A stretch of DNA of 64,000 nt, taken from Rhizopus arrhizus (taxonomy: Eukaryota > Mucoromycota > Mucoromycetes > Mucorales > Rhizopodaceae). Shown here piece by piece: positions 11,464 to 23,441 of the stretch. The stretch's first letter is position 1, and every line of letters begins with the position of its first letter. A model generated the notes under the pieces. It was not told where the DNA came from. It saw only the letters and a program-made list of their open reading frames with translations, and did not search any database. Position numbers and translations under genes: made by a program. The stretch is from NCBI GenBank assembly GCA_024220505.1, contig JAKZZE010000015.1, positions 434,001 through 498,000 of the forward strand. The letters are read 5' to 3'.

Positions 11464-12409
11464 TTAAAATGATTTGCTTCCGGTGAATTGAAGCCATTGA
11501 CTATCGCTAATCTCTGTCTTACTTTCATTCATCGTCTGCCGTACGTATTGAATGTCTCTTGATGAATCAGAAATGTGAAACGCGTTGTATTCCTCTTTTT
11601 CTGTCATGGTTGAGTCTGTATGCTCGTTCTGTTTTGAAATCTGTGATCAATGAAAACAATGGTTAAATACTTTTTTTTTTACATCATTTCATGCGTACCT
11701 CAGGTTGACTGTGATTCAGATGTGTAAAAGGGATTGTGGCCATGCGTTGCATGTTGATCGTAGAGGACTGACTGTAGGATTGTCCTGAGGCAGATTCAGA
11801 TGAACATTCTCTTTCCAAAGGAAGTTTTTCAAGTACTGTCCCTGATCGAGGTGCCTGCCATCTCACACATCGTTTCTTCTCCCACAGGTCCACTTCGTCC
11901 ACACCCCGTCTACGCTCTGGGTCATTCAGAATTTCCGACCTTGGTACTAAATTCAGGGAGGTATGGATGGGCACGAACGTAGGCTGTTCTTGTTGAATCG
12001 GAGGCTGTAGATGTCGACTGATCCCCGCCAGTCCCTCGGGCTTTTCATTTTCTGGGAGACTGTCTGGGATCCAGGGTAGCATGTAGGGCATAAAAGGTTC
12101 CTTTGGGCTTTTCTCGGTACCATCTAAAGCTAGCTTCCTGCTGCTTGATCGGCGACAGAATATCCAGGGGAGATAGGCCAGGAGACCGAGGATGGCCAGC
12201 ACGCCTATGATGGCAAACGCAAACAGGATAGGCCAGTTGCGACTCATTTGATGTTCCCATCCTTTTATGGGCGGATGGGTCATAATTTGGGTAGGTAGAG
12301 TGATAAAGGTCGCGAGCTGGGTTGCAGTGGTCGTGAACGTGTAATAACTAGTAAATGTCCTTGTAGGATGAATCCTTCGGGTGATTGTTTTGGTAGCTAT
12401 GCTAGACAT
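11464..12409 (-). CDS. Unknown single-pass membrane protein
   Basis: Exons 12409-11699 and 11640-11464 give 295 residues. Exon 2 was added because a GTACGC donor and an ACAG acceptor join frames and keep the frame open for 59 codons. Without splicing the protein would stop at 11684. The first 50 residues are Thr/Ser-rich, then comes one strong hydrophobic helix (around residues 59-85, with ILFAFAIIGVLAILGLLAYL) and a basic stop-transfer CRRSSSRK. The remaining 200 residues are a polar, Pro/Ser/Glu-rich tail, presumably cytosolic. This layout resembles a fungal membrane-anchored signalling or wall-sensor protein without the Cys-rich ectodomain. I do not recognise a family. It is convergent with the VSB1-like gene (23 bp apart). 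Confidence 0.7.
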
Positions 12410-12656
12410 TGGAGGTTAAATTCAAAAGGGGAAAAGAATGAAGAAGAGGAAAGAGGAAGGAAAATATTTTACAATGAACCATAAGTCCTTTTTGTTAAAA
12501 TCATGCCCAAACTCAAGTTATTTAGAACAATTGAATTATCATTAATGTCTGTTAAAAAAAAAATTTTTTTTCTAAGGCGAATCGACTTTTTTTTATTTAT
12601 CGGATATAATACAAAAGATTTTAAACACACAAGAAAAAATTACAGAGGGTATGAGT

Positions 12657-14838
12657 TTATGTAGGAGAATTACTACTACTGCTGCCACCACTCAGGTTTT
12701 CAGGAGTTGGAACGGCAGTGACACTTGATTCTAATGTTTGCATTGGATGTCTTTCGATATCAGTAGGTTCAATCTCTTGACGTTCTTGTTCCATGAGCGC
12801 ATTCGTTTTTTGCAGTAAATTCCCACCTGTAGCACTCATATCTGAGCCACCGATATCTTTTGGCTGACCGTAATCCAAGACGGGTGCCTCTACCAAATCA
12901 GGCACGCCTTTGATGACAGTACGACTGTCGGTCATCAAAAGTTTTTTTATTTTACTGCCAAATCGATGCTTCTTGATGTGATTGCCACTACCGGCAGATA
13001 TCGAGCGTATCTCAAGATCTGTATCACTACGATTTCGATGATACGCAATTTCCTCTTCCTCTTCAAATGGAAGATAGCCATATGCTCTTTCTCCCATTTG
13101 AGCCCAGTCTGTACCAATGATTTCATCTTCATCGGCAAGGCGAAGTCGAAGGGTAGGTATCATGTTGATAATCACGAGCATGATGTAAGTCACAGCAAAT
13201 GACCAAGCAGAGACAGCGACAATGGCTGCTAATTGATAGGGCACTTGCATCCAGTGGCCATCTAGCCAACCACCAATAGGAATGGAATCAAGTGATGTGC
13301 CTTCGGGATAACCAAGGGCAATCACACTCTGTTGAGCAAAGACACCGGTCAAGACCAGACCAACAAGTCCACCAATGTAATGTACTAGTTTAAGAATATG
13401 TTTTGAGCAACCTCCCCTTTTTTTACATTCATGGCTTATTACCTCCAAACACATCAAGGGCATCATCAATACCCATTCTATGTTTATAATAAAGCGCAAT
13501 ATAACATACAACAGCACCAATAGCACCAAAGGCAAGAGAGCTCGAAGGACTCACAAACCCAGAACCAGGTGTGATGGTAGCTAGACCAGCAACAGCGCCC
13601 GTACAGAGACCAATAATACTCCATTTACGAGTATGACGATAATCCAAAAGAACCCAAACGATAGCGGCAGTACAAGCAGAGAGATGGGTGCAAACAAGCG
13701 AGTTTACGCTTCGTGCATTTGCGGCTAAAGCACTACCAGCATTAAATGCGAACCAACCTATACAAAACAAAAATCAGGTTATTTTTTATGCAATTAATAA
13801 AAAAAAAAGGTCTCTCTTTTTCTTTTACCAAACCACATTAAAGCAAGACCAAGGAACACAAAGGAAACATTGTGAGGCGTATTTACATTTTCATGGTAGT
13901 CACGACGTTTTCCTAAAACCATTGCATAAGCAACAGCAGCTAAACCACTCGAAATATGAACGGGTGTTCCGCCTGCATAATCCATGACGCCTAATTTTAA
14001 CAACCAGCCATTAGGTCCCCACACCCAGCAAGTAATAATGTCTGGGTTTTTTTTTTAGAATTAGTTTCTTTTTTCTCAATATCATTTATGCAAAAAATTA
14101 CCATAAACAACGGTTGTCCAAACAAAAATAAAAATAATAGAAGGTCCAAGCTAACAAGAGCTTCAGTTCATGCTTTTTTTTTTTAACAATAAGGCAATTT
14201 TTTTTAGCAACTTACGGACATACGTTCAGCCGCCGAACCAAATGCAAGAGCTGTGACGAAAAGATGTGTCAGTTGTAAAAAATAAGATGATCTTTTTTTT
14301 TTTTTCTTGACCTGGTGTAAGAGCAGCAAACATGACTTGAAAGATCATAAAAGTTGAAGCAGGAACTGTCTGTTCTGGCAACGCCGGTTTCATGCCTACA
14401 CCTCTTAACAAAAAGTGGGCTATGATACTTGTGTGAATATTTAACGTTCTGTTACAAATGGGTTTACCTGAATCACCAATAAATTTGCCACCTGTTTCTG
14501 AAAATGTGAGTGAATACCCAATCAGATACCACTACAAATGAGTGATAAAATCAATATCAATTGAGTATGTTCATCTACAAACAATACCTGAAATGATACC
14601 ACAGCAACAGAAAGTACTGTTAAATACATGAGTGACAATGCGTTTTTTGCTCTAGCAAGGCCTGCATAAAAGAACCCAAGAGCAGGAGACTATATAGAAA
14701 ATGAATTGAATGATTTTATATCAATGAACTTTTTACCATCAAGAAAACTAAACAAGCACAAATCATAACCCAAGCTGTATCACCATTGTTTAATGTATAA
14801 GTAGGCTCTGATCCAGTTAAAGTGGAATTATCAGGCAT
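12657..14838 (-). CDS. Ammonium transporter, AMT/MEP family
   Basis: Nine exons on the minus strand: 14838-14737, 14689-14588, 14531-14468, 14419-14312, 14250-14216, 14150-14102, 14041-13829, 13757-13443, 13384-12657; 571 residues. Plasma-membrane channel for NH4+/NH3 uptake with 11 expected helices. Visible signature pieces are LGFFYAGLARAKN, the MDYAGGTPVH segment with the first pore His, WFAFNAGSALAAN, and the second pore His in DVFGVHYIGGLVG. The last junction uses the CTAG acceptor just before 13384. A nearer AG would insert residues into the conserved DVF-x-VH motif. The C-terminal tail of roughly 150 residues is long and acidic/Ser-rich, typical of fungal Mep proteins. Upstream are three AGATAA sites, fitting nitrogen control. 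Confidence 0.93.
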
Positions 14839-16400
14839 TTTATTAATACAAGGAAAGCAATAAATTCAAGTGGTAGATTATAGAGATAAAAAAAGATAAA
14901 TTGAAAATCAGAGGCACAATGATTTATATACGGCTAATAGATAAGACATATAAAGTAAGTATCGGATCTTTAATGTAAATAAACTCTGTATGTACCTCTT
15001 TTTAATAATTTATGAAAATAATCAAAGGTATCTGTTTTCTGATGTTTTGTACTGTAATGTATTAAAATATGAACGGCATGTTATTACCCGTGCTTTGCCT
15101 TTTTTTGCTCCATACTTTAAAAGTTCGTGTGTATTCATTTGAACAATTTTAAAAACGTAAATTATAGCATGTGAGTTTTTTTTTTTTTTTTTTCACTCTA
15201 AAAGCCTTTTCTAAATGTACAAAATAAAGCAAGTTGAATTTATATAATTAAAAGCTGATTTAATCAAGTCATAGTGTTCTTGATGTTCTCTTATTTTAGT
15301 TAATTTGGAAACAAAAATTGATGTGATTATTATTTGATCAAATGGATTATTGTTTCTATGGCAACTGATTGACTTACAAATATAGATTGTAATTAATTGA
15401 TTTTACAAGTATTCCGAATCGTATCATAATGCAAGAATGATTACAATAAAAAAAATAGAGCACTGGTAGCGATAGTGATAATGATGTCATTAAAACTAAT
15501 AACAGTAATTTAAAGCATTCAACTGTTGGTAATCCTTTTTCTAATTGTATCATCAGAATCCATACATTTTAATTCAATTTGAGTTTCAATCTTTGTCATT
15601 TTTTATTTGATCATTATAGCCTATGTGAAATGCTGCTTATCGGGCATCACTTTCAAGTGTTGATAATAGTTCTATCAGTCTTATCCAATATCAATCCTAA
15701 GATACGGTTGCCGATTGTTGTTCAAAAAGCATCGTTTACGATCCATTATTTGGCATGCTAATAACAAAACAATTTTGATTTCAACATGTTGAGTTGTCAA
15801 TGCTTTGAATAAGGCGCGTTCACCAAAAGGTTTGCGTTCACCGGTTGTTATCGCGTACCGTAGTTTGCTACAGCTGGCGATATAATCCGTATGCATATAT
15901 TAAATACGTTCAGTAGCATTTGGGACATCCAGGACCATGAATTCAGACAACGTGTCTAGCATGGTGCTGCCATCACGACTGATTCTGTACAGAATAAGCT
16001 GGAGCTCTATTTGTCTGAAGAGTGATAAACAATTGGTTCAAGTTTCTTGTGATGTAAACTATCAAGGATCGATACACGCATTCAACATTAGTCGCTGATA
16101 TACCTCTTTCTATTGATGATTTCATTTATTGAGTTACTGTGCCTTTGTTGACTACATTATAAAGTCAAAAGCACCCAAAATTGAAAATGTTCTCAATTTG
16201 TCACTCACGTATAGAGTAATAGAATTTCAAAGGGTGACTCTCAAAAAGAAGCTCCATATAGGATGATTTCTTTTCAGGTATACACTAAGCTATGTTTACT
16301 TTTTCTTATTCGTAAACACATTACCACACTTGCTCTTTCAGAAATGACTAGTATGTTTTGTATTGCGATTAAAAAAAGTTTTCAGTTCTACAATATATTT
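14839..16400. other. Intergenic region with a degenerate hAT-like transposase scrap
   Basis: Apart from the GATA cluster, the only protein-like signal is on the plus strand at roughly 15890-16160. It reads DIQDHEFRQRV, a stop, then VQNKLELYLSEE, followed by stops and frame changes. LELYLSEE resembles the C-terminal dimerisation region of hAT transposases. It is short and heavily decayed, so the call is tentative. The rest is AT-rich sequence in which I see nothing. Confidence 0.3.
14884..14945 (+). promoter_or_regulatory. Cluster of three AGATAA (GATA-factor) motifs upstream of the ammonium transporter
   Basis: AGATAA occurs at 14884-14889, 14894-14899 and 14939-14944 (the last as AGATAAG), 46-107 bp upstream of the transporter ATG. 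A TATATAAA-like element (minus strand, about 14920-14930) lies between them. HGATAR sites are the known targets of AreA/Nit2-type nitrogen regulators in fungi. The link to this gene is inferred. Confidence 0.45.
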
Positions 16401-18393
16401 TTATTTAAAAAAATGCTTTGTTTTAGTTTTAAGCTTATATTCATGAGGTACATCATCATTGTGTTCCAGTACAGAGCGAGCCATGAATTCCAAGAACCTT
16501 TGACCATACTGAGTTGGTTTGACGGCTGAAATACCATTTTTATCTTTTGTTGTCATTGATTTGAAGACATGTTCTGATTTTTTCTTCATGTCATAAGGTG
16601 TCAAGATGTCGATGATACCCAAGGAATACAATACCGGTAAAGGCTTATTCTCTTCGTCGGTTGCTTGGAAACCACCACTTTTATCAGCATAAAATACACA
16701 ATTACGACGTCTAGGAAATATGAGTGAATACACAAAGAACAAGATTAGAAAGATAAGCATGCTGTATTCTTACTCAAGGACTTCTTCTGGTAATTGGGAG
16801 GAATCCAATTTATGTATGTTTGCTTCGGCGATAGCCTCACGAACAAACTGCGCTTTACTGGTTCTATGTCTCATCTGTGTGATCCTTCGTTGAATTGATT
16901 TCGTGTTGGGTTGAAATGTTTGTAGTGTCGAATCACGAATGTTGTCTCTATTTCCTCTAAGCATATCATGGATACCAACCAGCAGACTATAATCCATGAT
17001 ATTAAGATGAGATAATAACTAAAGAAGGGATATAAGCATGAATCATACAGATTGTAAACGAATAGAAATATACCGTAACATCTCTAATTAATTGACCTAT
17101 AAATAATTTTCTTTTGTGTGGGCCCAAATGAAGTTTTCTTTGTCTCTTTTCCCAATTTAAATCTTTCATGACCGCATGCGGGTTTTTAGTAACTTCTTCT
17201 TCAGGTAAAAGTCTTCCGAGTGTAGATCCCTATTCGATAGGATTAAGTATATTAAATCGAGTCTTTACAGTCGTACCTTTAAATCATATGTTTCATGAAT
17301 ATCTTTGTTTGGTGGGAATACGTTACTCATGACTACAAAATGAATTTTCTTTCCGTGAGGTAATTTGATTCGATGTAAACCGTAATATCGGCATAAAAGT
17401 GTATTAGGATTTTCAGTAACATGCTAATAAAGACGATTTGAATGAGAAGGAAATCTTTTATTATCTACTTACGTTATAATAATCTTTTAATATATCTCTC
17501 ATGAATTTATGCTCAGTATAATGGATAGTTTTGATTATAAAACGATAATCCCTTGAATAATAAAAGAAACTACCACTTTTACCAGGTGAACCTAATTCAC
17601 TAAGAATATATTTACTTGTTAATGAAATCTATTAAAGTAATAAGTTCATCTTTTCTTTCTCTTTCTCTTTTTTTCTTACTAAATAATCTGCAGGATCAAC
17701 TCCAAACTTTTCTCTTAAATGACGAAACACCCAAGGAGCATAATCTTTAAATTTGAAATCATACTTTGCACCTGGTGTTAGTTCATCACCAATGACATCA
17801 AATGCCAACTTGTGAGCAGCCATAAAGTCTTCATCTGTCAAATCACGATCTATTTTTGCAGTGACTCGACTGACAGCGATTCGAATACCTGTGAGCATGT
17901 TGTACATCAACACATAATTTCGGTGTCCCTCAGAAATACGTGTGCCCATCAATACTTTATCGTCTGTATCATCTTGCAAAAGTCTCGAAAGTCTCTTGAA
18001 AGTCTTTCTTCTCGTCTTTAATTCTTTTTGAAATTCTTCTGAACGTTTCATTAAGTCTACTTTTTCTTTATCTTCCATCAATTGTCGTACTGACTTTAAT
18101 GGATATCCAGTTGAATAATGCCGTGACATGGGTGGAATGGTCTTTGCTGGTTCTAGTTGATCCTGAATAGAAGTAATAGTTGAATGTCGTTTTAAGACAG
18201 ATGATTCAATAGGATTATTATTGTTATTATCTTGATTTAATTCATTATAATCTGCTACTATTGTATGGTTATTATTATTACAATTAGCAGCAGGAATAGG
18301 AGGTGTTGCAATTGGGCATATGTCTATACTATTATTATAATTAGGCTTATATAAACCATCTTCTTCTGTATTGTATCTTGTAACAAGTGACAT
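16401..18393 (-). CDS. MSS4: Phosphatidylinositol-4-phosphate 5-kinase (Mss4/Its3 type)
   Basis: Six exons: 18393-17680, 17628-17473, 17423-17277, 17229-17074, 17018-16774, 16710-16401; 575 residues. Makes PI(4,5)P2 at the plasma membrane, upstream of actin and Rho signalling. The N-terminal 100 residues are Asn-rich and low-complexity. The kinase core shows [26 protein letters not shown] with the lysine in RFIIKTI, YDLKGSTLGR, the catalytic [12 protein letters not shown] and a C-terminal activation-loop region ending [21 protein letters not shown]. All six junctions are canonical and in phase. A CACGTG lies about 100 bp upstream of the start (18491-18496). Confidence 0.93.
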
Positions 18394-20473
18394 TAAAAAA
18401 AAAAAGTGAAAAAAAAGGACGGTTTATGATTAAAAAAGAAGGAAAAAAAAAAAAGAATTTACTCTCTTTTAGTTTTTATTTACCAAAATACACGTGGGTG
18501 ATGAACATACAAAGCAACACAAATAGCGGTTATTTTCTTTTTTAAAAAAACAAAACAAAAAAAAAAAAGCTATTTTGCTTCCAATTCATCACTTTTCATC
18601 TTGTACAACTCAACTTGGTTTTTCTTTACTTTTCTTTTTTATAAATATTAATTCATCTAAATGTATCATGCGATATTATTCCCCATGTTTTGTGAGGATA
18701 CCAACGTACCAGTTTTTCTATTTTATGCAATCCCTTTTGTCTCTTTCCCCCCTCCCTTTTTTTTTTGTTTGGGTGTACAAAATTGAATTTGGTCTTTCTC
18801 TTTGTTGTCTCATGTGTGACAATCAAACGATGATAAGCATTATCCAATCTGTCTTGATGCTTTCTTTGATTTAACAAGTGTGAATTCAATAAGCTATTAT
18901 TATATCCAAAATTGATAGAAAGCCAAATGAATGATCACAGTGCATTCATAAGCAAATTAAAAATGTAGATGAAAGAAGAGGGAGAGGCAAACTTGTTATG
19001 GCAGGTACAACTTTTTTAAGGAATTCATAACAATTTGATTATAAGCAATTTTCAAGGCTCACATAAAGCAGTAATTTAATATAAAGTCCTATTGTTCCCT
19101 TGCAATCCTTTTTGTTAAAATGAACCTGTGCAACAAGGTAAAATGTTGTTCCTGAACTCTTTTTAAGCTCAATAACATTTATGCACGTTAAGCAATTTGC
19201 ACTGGTGTAATCTTTAATATCACATCCATCTTATTCTTTTGTATAATGCCCTTATCTGATTTTTGATGGTATGTTCATTTCGTCTCTTGTAAGCATCTCT
19301 TTGTGCTAAACAGATTGAAATACAGCCCTTTCTTTTATTTTAATTGACAGCCTGTCCTTTATTTTTTATTTTTTATTTTTTTGCTTAAGTAAAACTTCCT
19401 TTCCTATGATTCTATCTGTTCAGATGACGTAAAATGAACACAAGAAAGTGGTATGAATGCTGTGTACGTTAAAAAAAAATATAGCTCTAATAGTGACATA
19501 ACTGAGCTGATGTGTTCAGAATAATTTAATGTCGTTAAAAAATCTCTTTTATAAAAGCAAAATTAACATTTGTAAATAATAAGGATCTGATTCACTATGG
19601 CTGTATACTCCCATCCTTTGTATAATATAATAAACAATATAATTTTTTATCCTGAAAAATGGATAATATCATGATCAGATTGAAAAGACACAAAAGAGAA
19701 GCAGAATTTATGACTAATTCAGAAACTTGGCTCAGAAGATATACAACATATATCACTTGCTATCGAAAACTAAATATAGCTGGTTGTCTTGATTGTCTTA
19801 TGTAACTTATGCCAATACACAAGCTCTTTAGTATCCAAAAGATGGAATCATGGAAAAGAATAAAAGGTATGGAAGATTTAGAGAACAAGTATTGGCTGCT
19901 ATCAGCAAAATCTTTTAAAATCATCTGCAAGGACAAGCAAGACAGTGAGCAGAGATAAAGAGCCCAAAAATTCATCTAATTCAATCGAGAGTTGGCCATG
20001 TTTTAGTCCAAAGTGGTGCCATTGATATAAATACCAAATAATGTAAATAAGGATGATTCAATTCTGTTCATCTACAAGTTCAAATGAAAAAAAAAAATAG
20101 TTTCGATCGCATCAAATGAACTATAGTTGGTAATGTATCCATATAAGGAAGATCGTAAGCGCTTTTTGAATACAACATTTGATTTTGTTAATAAAGGTTA
20201 CGCATAAACTAAACCTCTCAATGTCTTTTAAACCAAAATAGTACACTGAGTCTTAAAACCTCAACTCAAATCATTTTACATCAAGAGAACAAAGCCGAGT
20301 TGATAAACATTAATAAAGTTTAAAAATCTATTTTTGAATACAAATAGGCTTCATTGATGAATTCAACCCAAAAAAAGAAAGAGAGGGTATTGTATGTCTG
20401 AGTCATTTGAGTTTAATTTTTTATTATTTTCTCTTTCCACTTTTTTTTTTTTTTTTTAATTCTTGCTGCTTTA
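18394..20473. other. Intergenic region, no gene seen
   Basis: About 2.1 kb between the divergently transcribed MSS4 and Sec2-like genes. It holds homopolymer A and T tracts near both gene starts and otherwise AT-rich sequence with many stops. I see no conserved coding signal, RNA gene or repeat. Confidence 0.5.
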
Positions 20474-22256
20474 ATGTCAAATACAGCAATAGATGACTTA
20501 CCCTCACAGCAACCAATTAACAGCAATAAGTCTGTGACCACAAAAGAGATTGCCAACATTTATTCTCATTTACAAATCATGATGGAATCAGCTCCAAAAT
20601 CACCCAAAAGAATTTCAGATGACCATCCCACTTTACCCGTCACACCTACTCACTCCTCACCGATAACACCCAAGCGACCAAAACAACCCGATTGTCCTTG
20701 CCACCATATCCTAGTCTCAAAAGATTCAGAACACTGTGCCTTGTGTGACGATGTGATACCTATCTTGTCCGAGATGCAGCAATCCAAAGAACAAAAGCAG
20801 CAGGACCTCAACCGTTGTCGAGAGGTCTTATCGAATGAGAAAAAACGATCCGAAGCCCTGGAAAAAGAAGTGAGGAGGATGACAACGGACTGTGAAACGT
20901 CGCAAAAGGAACTGGAAGAAAAAAGCAAGCAATACGCTTCTCTTGAAAAAGACCTAAAGGTTCTACAGGAAAAATACGAGATGGAAAAGAAAGAGGCCGA
21001 GAAAGCCAAGCAGGCGAAGCGAGATGTGGAGAATGAATTAGAAGAGCTCTCACAAAAGCTGTTTGAGGAGGCCAATGATATGGTAGCCAATGAAAAGCGA
21101 GAAAAGCATCAGATCCAGGTACAGCTGAAGCATCTTCAGAAAGAACTGAAACATTGCCGAGAACAGATGGATGCGGAGGAGATGCAATTGAAGGAACTGA
21201 AGATGAAAATGGCTCGTTTGAATGAAAAGAGGCAGAGCCATTTGTTTGAGGATGATGAGAATACATCAACTTGTACAAGTATTGAAGAAGAAGAACAAAG
21301 AGAATACGTAGACAAGAAAGCCTGCAGGGACCTCTCTGGTTTACTTTTGCACCGAGACGGTCATGTGGATGATGATGAAGAAAGAGAAGGTATCGAGCCT
21401 TGGGTTCTTCAAGAATTTGAAGATCTTGTTGAATTAGGCGAAACTGTGCCTATACGCAAACTTCACTCGATTGCTTACATGAAACACAGCCTTACAGAAG
21501 ACATTGAGCCCTGTCTTCGATTTGGACCTTCAAGTCGTCTGGCTCCAAGAAAGCTCTATGAAGCCATGATGCTGAATACCTGCTTTATTGAAGAAGCTCC
21601 TTACGGATATGCTCAAGATCAAGCCAAACGACCTTGGGATGTACCACTGAGAATATCTGCTGGTAAAAGCATGATTTGGGAGCGTTTATCAAGCTCGACA
21701 ACGACACCCAATTTACCTTTTTCGGGATGCCAAGCATGTGGCCGGGACGCGGTAGAGCTCCCATACCGATTTAGAATATCAATGTTGGACGATTGGGCAT
21801 GCATTGACCGACATTGTCGAGATCGGCTGGTGTCTGCTTGTGAATTTTATGTGTTTATAAGAAATGTTCGACAAGGTTATTACAATGGTCGAAGTATACC
21901 TGATCTTTATCAAGAATCTATAAGATTAAAATTACAAATGTTTTATGCAAGGTAAGCTTAGACAAAAAAAAATGAGAGGGGATTCTTATATATTTTATTT
22001 TAGAGTTGGCACACTTTCACAAACATTACATAACATGGGAAGCAAAGGAGATAATATTGGACATGCATCTGGACCTAACATGATTATACCACCACCATCA
22101 ACAACAACAAGTGAAGAAAGTATCAGTTATGATTCAGATAGTCGTAACAATAGCACATATTCATTAAGTGAATCAATTCAAAGTCAAAAAGACACTCGTG
22201 AAACGCACTCTGGAAACTCGATTCATCCAGGAAACTCAGTCTGGAAAAACCTATAA
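20474..22256 (+). CDS. SEC2: Sec2/Rabin-type Rab guanine nucleotide exchange factor
   Basis: Exons 20474-21951 and 22004-22256 give 576 residues. The Sec2 GEF domain is a long coiled coil from about residue 95 to 260 containing the family signature LEELSQKLFEEANDMV, which in yeast Sec2 and mammalian Rabin8 contacts Sec4/Rab8 during post-Golgi exocytosis. Before it lies a Cys/His motif (CPCHH...HCALCD, residues about 74-93). After it comes a conserved C-terminal module of about 200 residues with a second Cys pair (CQACGRD) and a WACIDRHCRDR segment as in fungal Sec2 homologues. The tail is Ser/Thr/Asn-rich. The exact orthologue is likely but not proven. Confidence 0.82.
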
Positions 22257-22430
22257 CATCTTGACTCCCCTCCCCCCTTTCTCCTTATTTATGTGTGATT
22301 TTATATATAAAAAAATAACTTTTTTTTTTTAATTTATTTAAAACTGAAACTGTGGATTTAATTTCCTTTTTCTTTTCCTTTTTTTTTTTTTATTTCATTC
22401 TCTTTTTTTTTTTTTAGAAAAAAAAAAAAA

Positions 22431-23441
22431 ATGAATAGAGTTATTCCAGATATAAAATACAAATTACGTAAATGTGGTAAAAAAAAATTTAAATATTTTA
22501 CTCATATTCACAGTAGATGTTGTGCAAAATCCAATTAGAGCAAGATGTTGTGGATTTGGTGAAAAAGATAAACGACCTATTGATCCGCCTCCAATATTAA
22601 AGTTAACAGCAGAAAATGAAAATGGGGATCCTATAAGATTAAAGTAATACTAAAATATAAGAAAATAGGATCATTAACGGTGAGTTAGTGTAAAGGATGT
22701 AGTATTATTTTTGGTTCATTGTCAATTATATAACGAAAATGGTGAATATGATAGAGCATCAGTTCATACACCTTGGTCGACTACTAATAATCATTATCAT
22801 CAGCAAAGAAGTTTCTCGGATAAACCAGATCATGTACGAAATCTAATAGGATCAGTTGTATCCAATGCTTATCATTTATATGATGAGAATAATATACCTG
22901 GAATATACTTTGTATTTCAAGATTTATCCATCCGACTAGAAGATACTTACACATTAAAATTTATTTTTATTAATCTTGAGGAAAGGTAAATAAAATGTAC
23001 ATGAATCAAGCAGATTGTATTCACCGTTATAACAAGAGATCAAAATTTAAATACAAAAGTACAAATAGAGACATACTCCAAACCATTTACGGTTTATTCA
23101 GCTAAAAAGGTAAAAAGCGTAAAATTGCCAAAGAGAACCCAACTCTAACCTTAATTAAAGTTTCCTGGAATGACAGGTAACTGTGCTTAAACTTTACTCT
23201 CTATTTTTCCTAAATTGTCATTTCCATAGAATCCACTACTCTTTCTAGATGCTTTGCGAAACAAGGTATAAAAATTCCGATTCGAAGACCCATCCAAAAG
23301 CCAGCATTCAACGATAGTGAAACTATAACATCAGAGAATAACAACAGGATAACACATAAAGAAATCAACACTGTATCACATAAGCTATCAATTAAGAATT
23401 TTTTACTTTCGACATCAGATAACGAAGAAGGATTTGAATAA
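22431..23441 (+). CDS. Velvet-domain regulator (VosA/VelB type)
   Basis: Six exons: 22431-22467, 22514-22643, 22689-22985, 23037-23109, 23161-23176, 23230-23441; 254 residues. Velvet factors are fungal NF-kB-fold DNA-binding proteins coordinating sporulation, development and secondary metabolism. Signature pieces seen across exons are the N-terminal RARCCGFGEKDKRPIDPPP, a middle LIGSVVSNAYHL with YFVFQDLSIR, and the C-terminal FTVYSAKKFPGMT followed by STTLSRCFAKQGIKIPIRRP. Exon 5 is a 16-nt microexon encoding part of FPGMT. The short N-terminus and single compact domain fit VosA/VelB rather than VeA. The exon 3 acceptor is the TTAG at 22685-22688; the next AG would shift frame. Confidence 0.88.

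Noticed and set aside
20650..21278. Long antisense frames opposite the Sec2 coiled coil
   Set aside because: Ser/Phe-rich mirror translations of the Glu/Lys-rich coiled-coil exon; no independent support.
22640..22700. Same kind of frame mismatch in the velvet gene
   Set aside because: The acceptor TTAG at 22685-22688 resolves it canonically; the nearer-looking AG at 22694-22695 is inside the exon.
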